In this document: positions 54,701 to 64,000 of the stretch, one piece after another
How the letters are laid out: each line of letters starts with the position of its first letter
Numbering within the stretch: the stretch's first letter is position 1
NCBI RefSeq assembly: GCF_031143425.1
Contig: NC_090444.1
Span: 1,347,390,323-1,347,454,322, forward strand
DNA length: 64,000 bases
Direction of reading: 5' to 3'
Source of the DNA: Pleurodeles waltl
Taxonomy: Eukaryota > Chordata > Amphibia > Caudata > Salamandridae
Notes under the pieces: model-generated
The model's database searches: none
Seen by the model: the letters and a program-made list of their open reading frames with translations, nothing else
What the model was told of the DNA's origin: nothing
Made by a program: the position numbers and the translations under genes

Positions 54701-55045
54701 CAGTGAGAAAAAGGGGCTTTGAGCATGGGCAGTGCCGGGGTCCCCCTGCCCAGCACCCCCATAATGCACACCGTCTGCTGTGCAGACAGTGCTCATTACG
54801 AGGGTGCTGGTGCACCCTGCCGGCGGCAGCATTGCTGCTTACTCAATTACAAGCCGGTGATAATGCTGCCACCACTTTCCCTCTGGGCTGATGGGTGGAA
54901 ACCTTGGTTTTGGCCCATCAGCCCAGCGGGAAAGTCATAATGGGGCCAGCGGGGAGGTCGCCAGTAAGGCAGCAACCTCCCCATTGAAAGTTTGGTGGAC
55001 GGGTCTTCCCATCTACCTAACTCGTAATCGTCCCTTAGAAACTTT
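54701..55045. repeat. Repeat shared with the right edge of the window
   Basis: The block around 54,735-54,800 (ggggtccccctgcccagc, aatgcacaccgtctgctgtg, cagacagtgctcatta) aligns with 63,893-63,945 (gggggacccgtgcaatatgcac, tctgccgtggcagaccgtg, ctcattctgaagg), in the same orientation. The gccggcgg and ccatcagcccagcgg motifs suggest a GC-rich nonautonomous DNA element, perhaps Harbinger-related. Ends not defined. Confidence 0.4.
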
Positions 55046-56560
55046 TAAGGAGAATTATTAGTTGTTGAAAAGTTGTAATACAGGGCAAGCTACAAGCGGT
55101 ATCCAAAGCAAGGCTCTACAACCGTATGGTCTACTGTGGTCATCGATGAAGGTGGGAGAAAGCTCCAAGCGGATGAAGTTTGGAGTCTGTGCCCCGGAAG
55201 GTCTCGACCTTCTACACTTTGACTTAGAAAAGTTTCCTGGAAGTCGAACCCCCTTAAGTGGGCCAAACCAGCAAGCTGACGCTTACCAGTGATTCAACGT
55301 AAATGGCTGCTGTTCAATGGCAACCCCAGTCTCTGTCATTTCTCCAGGCAAAAAGTTGACAAAAGGTTTCTAAGTCACATATCTTGCAGTTTGGGGATAT
55401 AAAGGGTACAATCAAGCAGCAGGTATGGATCCAAGACCTGGGGGCACTGCGTAGGGGTCAGGACTCATTCCAATAGAGGCCAACAGCAGAGTCCAGGGCA
55501 GGTCCAATTGGTACTGTTCAGTTGGGCAGTTAAAGGGAAAGGGCCTATGGAAGCTGCTTGTGTCCCTGTAGCTCAAACAGGTCAGCCAGCTGACTCTTGA
55601 AGTCACTTCTGGGGCCCTAGGTTTAAGGCAAGCAAGTCCAGTCTAACTTCAGGTTTTTCATACAGCAGGGCACTCCTTTCTTTGATTCTTCACATGTCCA
55701 GGAGAGGTCTGCGGGGTCCACGTTAATGCCCAGTTTCAGCCTGTTGTGAGTGGAGGGCAAGTACCTTCTAAACTCCTAAACCAGTTCTGCTTGGTTCCTT
55801 TACCCACACCCGCTTTGGTGCCAGCCTGGGTAGAGAGACAAGGGTAAGACAGGCCTAAGTGTGAATTTCATCTGCCAGTGACAAGGTAGACATCCTTTGA
55901 ACCTCAAAAAGGGGCTGAGCACAGCTCCCCAGACCATTCTGTCATGTGAAGAACCTCCCTCTCCATACCCAGAGCCCTTTGTCCACTGTCTGCGAGCAAT
56001 CCACATCTCACCACAGGGAAGGTATCAAGGATCAGATGACAGCTGCACACTGGCAGGACAGCATTTTGGCCACTTGCACCTTGCATGTGTGTTGCGTAGC
56101 AGTCAGGAGGCCCCCCTTCCAAGGCTGTACCTCCTTATGAACAATCCACATAACTTCTAGCGAAATCCTCTCTCCCAGGGTCCCCCAACATGCCCAGTCC
56201 TTTATGGTCCCAGAATGTTCTCAAAAGGCTCGCCCTTGTGAAAGTGTTTTTAGGTGGTAACGTTTTAGAAGATGGGCTCTCTGCCCAAGCCAAAGATAGC
56301 ACATCATAACTCCATCCCTATCCATCCCTTCTACACAGCATTTTAGGGCTTTCAACATTCCAGTTTCAATTGGTCAGCAACCAAAGAACAGGAGAGCCTT
56401 AAGCTTCATCCCTAACAGACATAACATGGGCCCAGTGAGAAAGGGTTTTGTAGCTGAAATGTCTCAGAGCTTGCAGCAATAAAATAAATAAATCTTTGTT
56501 TTTGCATTACAAAGAGAATATGTAACACTTGTCTGGATTAAACACAACTAAACTGCTAAA
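55046..56560. other. Repeat-like DNA, no gene recognised
   Basis: Mixed composition with short open frames on both strands, the longest about 87 codons at 55,897-56,160, without recognisable motifs. The style of sequence resembles an LTR read on the minus strand, but no terminal repeats could be paired. Confidence 0.3.
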
Positions 56561-56770
56561 CCAAACGTAATATACATTATATATATATATACATATACCA
56601 GTGTCAGGATTTGGTAGTGCTGTTTCCTGGTCCCCGCGCCGAAACCATGACGAGGAGGACGCCGTCAGAGAGAGGCAGACCTGTCACGTCAGGTAAGTGC
56701 TTTTAAAAAAAATATTATCATTGTATCACCCCTCCCCCACCATAAAGATAAACCAGCCACCAGCCACCAC

Positions 56771-56812
<42 letters not shown>
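56561..56812. repeat. Two TA microsatellites
   Basis: A short (ta)n tract near 56,578-56,597 and a longer one at about 56,775-56,811, separated by about 180 bp that include a CG-rich piece (gacgaggaggacgccgtcag). Confidence 0.8.
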
Positions 56813-56814
<2 letters not shown>

Positions 56815-56899
56815 CCAAAGGTTACAGAGACATTATAGTTAGGCTCATATTTTACATTTTAAAGATACAGTAGAAATTTGCCTGTCAGAGAAACATAAT

Positions 56900-58600
56900 T
56901 TAAAAAATAATCAAAGTACTATAATCAATATCCAAAGATATGTTTTTTTCTAAAAAATAATAGAAACATTAAAAGAATTGACTATTAAACAGAACACCAA
57001 ACTAAACTAAACAACAATATCACAAAATAATATCAAATTACCACTGTAAAGTATACACCAGTAGGGAAAGTGCTGAACTACTTAAGGATTACATGTACCA
57101 TTCCATTTCTAGAAAACATTCAAATACCTTACAACAATAAACTTTGAAACCACATTTATATTACAAAGGCAAACTCTTTAAATTTCCATTTAAAAAAACA
57201 AAATCATTTAACAAAGGTTACAGTAATTTAAATTAAATTCACTTCTCTCCCTACAACCCAAACAACCGCAAATTCCCCGCGAAATAAATAAAAATATTTA
57301 AATGAAAATCTGACCTAAATTAAACAACTGTACTTAAAAAATACAAAGATTTTTAACAAATATTAGTATTCAAAACATGTAACAACAAATTAATAAATAT
57401 ACCAAACAGAAAATGTTTAAATAATAAATAAACAATACATGATTACACTTGTCATAAAATTAATTCATATTGCAAATTTTGCAATTTCAGTACCTTCCAA
57501 CCTATTCACATACACATCCAACAAACTGCTATCAAAATATAAATTACTAACAAAAATATAACAATTAAAACATACATTATAATTTACAAGTGAATCCTAA
57601 ATAAATTAAATAACAAATACAGAATTGTTACACTATTAAATATTTGATTTATACAAAACTAATTAACATATAAAATAAATTAATTATAATTTAATTAACT
57701 TCCCACCTTTCTTCTGACAGACCCAACAAACTGCTGCTACCATGCAAAATGACTAACATAAATTTAAAAACTAAAAATTAAAATGAATTAATTAAACCTA
57801 AACCAAAAGAATAGAAATTGAACTATTTATGTTATCAATAATCTGTAAATATGTAATTAACAAAAAACAAATAATTACTAAATAAATTAAATAATTATAA
57901 TTGAATTCACTTCCTCCCCTTGATCCTGCATACCTAATAACGTGCTACTACATTATAGAGTACTAATTAAAATAATAAAATACACATTTAAAATTACAAC
58001 TGTATTTAGAAAAATAAATAACAAGTATACTAACATCTTAGCAGTTAACATGAATATACTATGAATTATGTAATAAATTAATAAAAACAAGTATTTATTA
58101 ACAACTACATTAAAGTAAATGATATTAAATACAATGCCATTCTTCAAAGTGATATCCTATTACCAAAAAATGATATTCTTATCTTAGTTATTCGGTTCTA
58201 CAGTATTTTGGTGGTCACAATATTAAAATAATATAGTAAAAAGTATATATTAAATTAATACAAAAATGATATTAATTGCATCTGTATTAAAGGAAACTAT
58301 ATTAAATAAAATAGCATTCTTGAAAGTGGTGTTACATTATCAAAAGAAACCGATAGTCTCACCTTAGATATTCTGTTCTACTATATTTGGGTGGTCACAA
58401 TATTAAAATGAATGTACTAACTAGTATATATTAGATTAATTAATAAACAATATTTATTACAACTACATTAAATTAACCAGTATTAAACACAATGCCATTC
58501 TTGAAAGTGATATTATATTACCAAAGAAAATTATATTCTTACCTTAGACATTCTGTTCCATGATAATTTGGTGGTCACAGTATTTTGACAGAGTATTTAC
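56900..58600. repeat. AT-rich degenerate tandem repeats, about 180-250-bp units
   Basis: Very AT-rich. In 57,230-57,960 a cacttc/cctaccc-type block followed by aacaaactgct recurs near 57,238, 57,486, 57,700 and 57,903. In 58,070-58,595 three clearer units of about 180 bp carry attcttgaaagtg, ttctgttc and ggtggtcacaatatt at regular spacing (attcttcaaag at about 58,139, attcttgaaag at about 58,315 and 58,497). Copies are diverged. It is not coding. Confidence 0.6.
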
Positions 58601-60008
58601 GTCACCATTATTTTCAATCCAATATTGTAGTCACGCGTCTGTCTTCTAGCATAGTATTTAGGCAATATAGACTCCAACTATGGAAGCAAGGAATGGGGAG
58701 GGGTTTAATTACTCGATTTCAGTTCCTAACTGCCCTAGTTGAACAGAGGGTCAACATGCTCTATAATGAGCCAGACAAGCAAAGGTATGCGGTCTAAAGT
58801 GATCAACCTTTAAACAAAGGGTGTTATATCTAAACCGTGGTGAATACCAATGTCAGATATTTAGATGACATTGGCATTAGGCATGTGACTACAGTAGTTC
58901 TGGCTTTGGTGATAATAGATCATTTCTTTGATGATTGACCTGGGTTTCATATTTGGAATTTGGTAATGTTTGCTTTTTGATGATTGGTGCTTCGGATGGT
59001 GTGTGTTGATTGTGGTGGATACATATTGTTGCAAACCTTCTGTTCACCATTTTCTGATAATTACTTACATGAGGAAGCAATTATGGGCTGGGCACTTTCA
59101 TATACTTTTTATTTTATTTTTAAAAATGTTAAACACTATACAGTGCTTTTCATCTACTTTAATTGCTTACAAAGGTATGCCCTGCAGAGCATGAAGAACT
59201 TCAGCTGCAAACTTATACATGGGGTCAGCCGATGCTGAGTTTCATCATATAACAGCCCCTCGTATGGAACAGGATTTTTTTGGTATTGTTTTGATACCTT
59301 GATTGTCTGATCCACTGCCTATACATTGTTAAGGATCACTCGACTACCGGCCTCAGGCATTAAATAACAGTCTATCTTGACATTTCAATTTATGTTTACA
59401 GAAGGAAAAGGATTCTGGATTGCTTTGGCTATATGCCACATTCCCATGAAACTGAAGCCTGTATTCAACTATGCAGGATACTGCATTGTTATTAATGCAC
59501 ATATTGTATTCCACCAATTGTACCAGGCACCTAGAAAGATACATTTATATCTAATGTTGAGGAACCTTGTGCTGAGGTACTGCCATGTGACACTAATGTG
59601 CTAACTGATGTTAAAATTCCCCTAGAAATACTTGGCAACCTCCCACTTTAGGAGGATTGTTATGAGCCTTGGATAGCGTTTGTTTTAGCTTTCTTGCTTC
59701 TAAATGTGTGTGGAATGATTTGCAACCCCATGATTTCTCAGTGTAGCCTGCAGCTTTGGGAAGTGTGTTTTTTAGTATGTCTGCTACTAGATGTATGTGA
59801 TTGTTCTTTTTTTGATTCATAATAAAGTTGTAATGTTATATTTTTATTTTTATTTCATCTTATTGTATGATAATGTGTGTTACTTCTTTTTTCTATAATT
59901 GAATGCAAATGGTTCATCTGCATCCAGCATCTGTATACTATCCTAGAATGTAGCGAGGGTCAAGAGAAAGCTCTGTGATTTTGTAAATACACATATGAAT
60001 CTTCCAGG
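58601..60008. other. No gene recognised
   Basis: AT-rich DNA with open frames of at most about 84 codons (58,984-59,238) and no recognisable domain or repeat ends. Confidence 0.4.
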
Positions 60009-60345
60009 AGACATGGGCAACCTCGCCTTTCTATCGTTCCAGTTTTGTGAACTTGAGTATTAAGCCTGAATCCTCAGATGCTTGTCATCCATTAGGAGGG
60101 CTCGTGGTACTGGTAAAGGAGTTGTTACTATGTAAAAGTAATATCACAGCTCTTGGGTCAATAGATATCTTAAATGTAACATTTTCCACCATCTCAGATC
60201 CTTTTTTCATGTTGTTTACTGTATATACGTGAAGTTTTCCCAGGATAAAGAGTCTTCCACCATACAGGTCCCATCTTGCGGAGGTAAATGATATATTAGT
60301 TGCAGAAGATTTTAATACCACTTTTGAACTCATGAGTTTGTTACT
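60009..60345 (+). pseudogene. LINE endonuclease (APE-type) fragment
   Basis: The frame reads ETWATSPFYRSSFVNLSI, then GGLVVLVKELL, ILNVTF and, after a stop and frame break, AEDFNTTFE near 60,300. ET-W, GG-x-x-V and GDFN are the conserved points of APE-type endonucleases of CR1/Rex-type LINEs. The catalytic Asp of DFN is kept, but the frame is broken. It appears to belong to the same LINE as the RT fragment at 62,950-63,530; the L1-like copy lies between them. Confidence 0.55.
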
Positions 60346-60564
60346 TTAGTAACAAAAAGTGGGGATGGGCAATGGGGTATTCTAGAATTAACAGCAAAAC
60401 CACTGACCAATTGGTCGTATGATCTGTAAGTGGCCTCTTTCACCATGGCTCATAGTCTACGAGTAACGGTTACACCACCTCAGATAGGGATGTGGCATAT
60501 ACTTTTAAAAGAGGAAATAGTTATAGTAAAATTGGTTATATCTTAATAGAGTTAAAATTATGTT
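60346..60564 (+). other. Decayed continuation of the LINE endonuclease region
   Basis: Short broken frames without clear motifs, lying between the endonuclease fragment and the start of the L1-like copy. The L1-like insertion point is near 60,565. Confidence 0.35.
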
Positions 60565-62790
60565 TTTAGACTGAAACAAGTGCTTCCTTCACTGATACAC
60601 ACTGACCAGTGTGGGTTTATGCCCACCCGCAGCACAAGGCACCGCATAAGGCGTCTGCATGTAGCATTAGCCCACCGGAGGGACCTGAACCAGTCCCCCC
60701 TGGCCCTTCTCTTACTAGATTTTGAGAAGGCCTCTGACACCGTGGACTGGTCCCATTTGGAACGAGTCCTGCGTGGCAATGGGTTCGGGCCCAGTTCTTC
60801 AGCCTCGTGAGGCTCCTTTATTCCAATCCGACGGCTCGTGTCTTGGTAAATGGTGTGATATCAGACCAATTTCCCATTCGCCGGGGGACCCGTCAGGGAT
60901 GCCCGCTGTCCCCCCTGCTCTTCGCACTCGCAATAGAGCCCTTGGCAAAACTGGTGAGAGAGGACCCCCTGGTTGAGGGGTGGGCATGGCCTGCGGGAGC
61001 TGAGGATCGTGTGGCCTTGTACGCGGATGACGTGCTCATATACCTATCAAACCCCGCCGATGTGGCCCTCTAATCCTGCAACTCTTGAACCTATTTTCTG
61101 AAGCCTCTGGTCTGACACTGAACCCCAGTAAATCCTTGCTGGTTCCTCTGCATCCCTCACAGGAATGCATCGAGTGGCAGCAGCAGATCCCAATCAGGTA
61201 CAATAGCTTTAAATACCTGGGAGTGCAGGTGTCCTTGCTGCCTGAGATGGCATGGGCGCGAAATGTTGCTCCGATGTCCCAAAGAATTAAAGAGGACCTC
61301 CAGCGATGGCAGACCTTACCCCTTAACCTACTCGGTCGAATAGCACTCTATAAGATGATGGTTCTCCACAGGCTCCTCTATCTTCTGCAAAACTACCCAT
61401 ACCCGATCCCTCGGAAATGGTTCAGAGAAATTGACACAATGGCGTGCCTCTTCCTTTGGGGCAGTGCCCGCCCAAGGCTGGCTCTCACCACCTGCCAAAG
61501 GGACGTCTACGAAGGAGGTCTGGAAATGTCAAATATGTATTACTACTATCTCGCCATGCACCTACTAGTGATCAACGACTGGATGGGTAGGGGCTGGTCG
61601 GATCCAGCCTACCGACTGGAACTCCAAACATTGGGCTACAATCAGATCCTTGATATGCTATATGGGTGTCCAATTCCCCAGGCGATGCCTGATATAACTA
61701 GGGTGGTCCTACTGGGATGGCAGGAGGCCCAAAAGAAATCTGGTTGGTGGAACCGTCTCACTCAGCAAACCCCACTCTGGTGAGGCAGAATGTTGACAGA
61801 GACGTCGGCGCTGGAGGGATTTCACAGTTGGGACACCATCGGTATATCCCTACTCGGAGATGTTTGGGAGGGGTCACGGATACGCTCCTTCGAGGAGCTC
61901 CAATGACTCTTCTCTTTAAATAGAGCTCAGGTTCACGGGTACCTACAACTCTGCCATGCGCTGTCAGTGCATATCCAGGGTGGTGAAACCATACCGGAAC
62001 ATAGTCCTATGGAGGCAAAGGTGCTGATGGGAAGCCTGGGGAAGGGGGGGTTTCGCAGATATACCGCTCCTTGATGACAAACACTACATTGCCCCTGGAG
62101 GGCCCCCGCCGCAGGTTGGAGGGTTGGGTGGGCCCCGTGGGGGAGGAGGAATGGAGGGAGGCACTCATGGCCCCACGGAACCTTACAATGACATCCCGTT
62201 TCAGACTGCTGCAGTCTTATTTTCTCCATGCGGCCTACCTCATACCACTCAGGCTACACAAAGCGGGCCTACGGTCTGAGGCCGATTGTCCTCGCTGCTT
62301 TGGCCCGACAGCAGACTTCTTCCACATGGTGTGGTCCTGTCCATCTATAGCATCTTATTGGAGGGCTGTGGTGGGAGAGGTTTCGAAGATCCTGGGTAGT
62401 GAGATCGAACTGGCTCTGATAACACTCCTATTGGGGGCATTGGAAGATGAGGGGCTCAGGAGGGCAGAACGAACCTTCCTGGGTCTGGCATGCCTAGTGG
62501 CTAAGAGAGACATGATGACACACTGGAAGGCAGCTGAGGCACCAGCACTGGCCAAATGGCGACAAGGAATGGACTGGTGTGCCCGACGTGAAAAACTTGT
62601 ATACAAAGCCAGAGGTTGCCCAAAGAAATATTATAAGATATGGGGGAAGTGGGAGGGCTTGTTTGAATCTGGAAGAATGTTCGTCTCTAATGCTTCAATT
62701 TAATGACTCTTATTGTTTATCTTTTTATGTGTGTTATTTTCCTTCTCCTGTCTTCAAAATCAATAAAGTTCTTTATAAAAGCCCTTTGAG
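60565..62790 (+). pseudogene. 5'-truncated L1/Tx1-like LINE ORF2
   Basis: It begins inside the RT at LKQVLPSLIHTDQCGF, followed by STRHRIRRLHVALAH, LLLLDFEKASDTVDWSHLE, RRGTRQGCPLSPLLFALAIE (about 60,880-60,940) and the catalytic box YADDVLIYL (about 61,020). The L1 thumb and C-terminal region continue at 61,085-61,783 (SFKYLGVQV, LLGRIALYKMMVLHRLLYL). The last part, 62,071-62,703, ends with a cysteine-histidine motif (CPRC, then FHMVWSCP). Frames shift near 60,810, 61,075 and 61,785-62,070. A polyadenylation signal AATAAA lies at about 62,762. The upstream endonuclease and ORF1 are missing, as usual for 5'-truncated LINE insertions. Confidence 0.8.
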
Positions 62791-63540
62791 ATCCATCTCT
62801 TCCTGATAGTTCTGCTGTTTTACCAAGGCATTATGCAAACCAATAGAAGGAATGTTAAATGGTCAACTATAAAGGAAAGACCACAAGTCCTTGCAAAAAT
62901 ACATGATCAGGTAGTTATTGCCCTAGTTCTCTATGAAGAATTAAGCTAAAGTGAAAAAAGTGAAATCCCGATAGCAGACATACATTATACTTTATTTGAA
63001 TAAAATTAACTTAAGAATCCTTTGTATAAAACAAGGAAAACAGTTTGATTTAACAAACCAGGTAGATTTGCAAAAACAGAGCTGGTACAGGCAGTTAAAA
63101 CCTGGGAAAGGGAAGCAATTACTGAAGCTAGAATACATCATAGATTAATAAAGGATGATGCAAGAAGAAGTGGTAAGATTCTAGATGGCGAGAACTCTTG
63201 AATGCAATAAGGAATCAGTACAGTAGGTCTTTTTGGCATATTTTACATATGGTACCCATTGACAATTGGCAGTGAGAAATATTTTATACAGCCTCAAGTG
63301 TGGCAAAACCATTTTGCAGATCTTTACACACTGAGTGAGGAAGAGCATTGCATTTTAGATGACCCATTAAACAGTGCTTCTCTGCTGCACAGGGGATTTT
63401 GTAGCCCAGTTAAATTCTCAATTGATGATACATTGAAAGCTTTCAAGACCTTAAAAAGTACAAAAGCACCTGGTCGTCATGAGATACCCGGGATTTTTTT
63501 TATGCAGAAGGAGAGTAATAGGGCACATGTTTTAACACAG
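62791..63540 (+). pseudogene. LINE RT N-terminal fragment
   Basis: Broken frames read a linker with EREAITEARIHHRLIKDD near 63,105-63,160 and, at 63,290-63,500, WQNHFADLYTLSEEEHC, FSIDDTLKAFKTLKSTKAPG and EIPGIFFM, which match the WxxHF and KSxKAPGxDxIPxEFF motifs at the start of the RT of CR1/RTE-type LINEs. The LINE is not the L1-like type at 60,565. With the endonuclease fragment at 60,009 it flanks the L1-like insertion. The catalytic RT part is not present before the window ends. Confidence 0.6.
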
Positions 63541-64000
63541 ACTTCTCCAACGAGTAGCTAGTGAGATACTGGTAGCTCTCCAGCTAACTGTAAGTAGCTC
63601 TCCTGTCTGCAGACCAGCCTACTACATTAGAAGCTTTTGCTTGGTTTAATTAATATACAAACTGAGAATGTACAGTAAATGGGAAAATGTGTCTATTTTC
63701 AAAACACATTTGGCCACAATCCTGGTGGTCCGACCGCCAGATTATGATCCTGGTTGGACTGGCAGGAAACTACCGCCACGGCGGTGCTGAGTTCGCCACC
63801 GTCTCGCTGACCAAGACTTTCCTTTACGCCAGCCTTTTCATGGTGGGGTCCCTCCCATGAAAAGGTTGGTGGAAAGGCAAAGTTGGGGCTGAAGGGGGAC
63901 CCGTGCAATATGCACTATCTGCCGTGGCAGACCGTGCTCATTCTGAAGGTTCTGTGTACAACAGCATTTGCCTCAGCTCCCTGATGGAGCTGAGGTCAAT
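63541..64000. repeat. GC-rich nonautonomous repeat at the window edge
   Basis: Includes accgccacggcggt near 63,770 and a hairpin ccttttcatggtgggg with cctcccatgaaaagg near 63,833-63,864. The end, from about 63,893, matches the repeat at 54,735. It is cut by the window end. Confidence 0.4.

Overview
The window looks like intergenic DNA from a very large vertebrate genome, most likely a salamander (possibly a newt). This is inferred from content: a DIRS-type tyrosine-recombinase retrotransposon, Gmr1-like Ty3/gypsy elements with LTRs of about 2-2.6 kb and many solo LTRs of the same type, a sushi-like chromovirus, a Mag-like gypsy element, PIF/Harbinger and hAT-type DNA elements and LINE fragments, packed and nested with no recognisable host exon, tRNA or rRNA. 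No species can be proved from the sequence alone.

Layout. 1-7,632: a decayed plus-strand sushi-like Ty3/gypsy element (gag, protease, RT, RNase H, part of integrase), interrupted by a MITE-like copy and by two solo LTRs. 7,633-12,858: the 3' end of a minus-strand Gmr1-like element; its RNase H lies directly against its LTR, and a third solo LTR sits inside that LTR. 12,859-17,640: a putative minus-strand LTR, then a decayed plus-strand Mag-like element with a short 3' LTR. 17,641-27,412: old repeats, a MITE, a fourth solo LTR and a hAT-like element made of hairpins. 27,416-33,650: a PIF/Harbinger element that keeps a two-exon Myb-like gene and the first transposase exon, but has minisatellites where a transposase catalytic domain would be expected. 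33,654-39,417: unassigned DNA with one hAT-like copy. 39,418-45,455: an apparently intact DIRS element. 46,214-53,935: a very young LTR element with one long Gag-protease-like frame. 53,941-64,000: old repeats, AT-rich tandem DNA, and a truncated L1-like LINE inserted in another LINE.

Two elements stand out as potentially recent. The DIRS element has inverted terminal repeats, three long open frames (Gag-like, RT-RNase H, tyrosine recombinase) and an internal complementary region that matches both termini in inverted orientation, the arrangement expected for DIRS circle formation. The LTR element has two 2,487-bp LTRs that differ at only two positions in my reading, a perfect 5-bp target duplication and an uninterrupted 796-codon frame with SAP-like, SCAN-like, zinc-knuckle, aspartic-protease-like and hydrophobic C-terminal segments. 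It has no RT, RNase H or integrase, so it would need enzymes from a related element. The solo LTRs and the minus-strand Gmr1-like remnant show that relatives of it have been active in this genome.

Limits: family assignments rest on motifs read by eye. Boundaries based on terminal repeats and target duplications are firm; boundaries of decayed segments are approximate.
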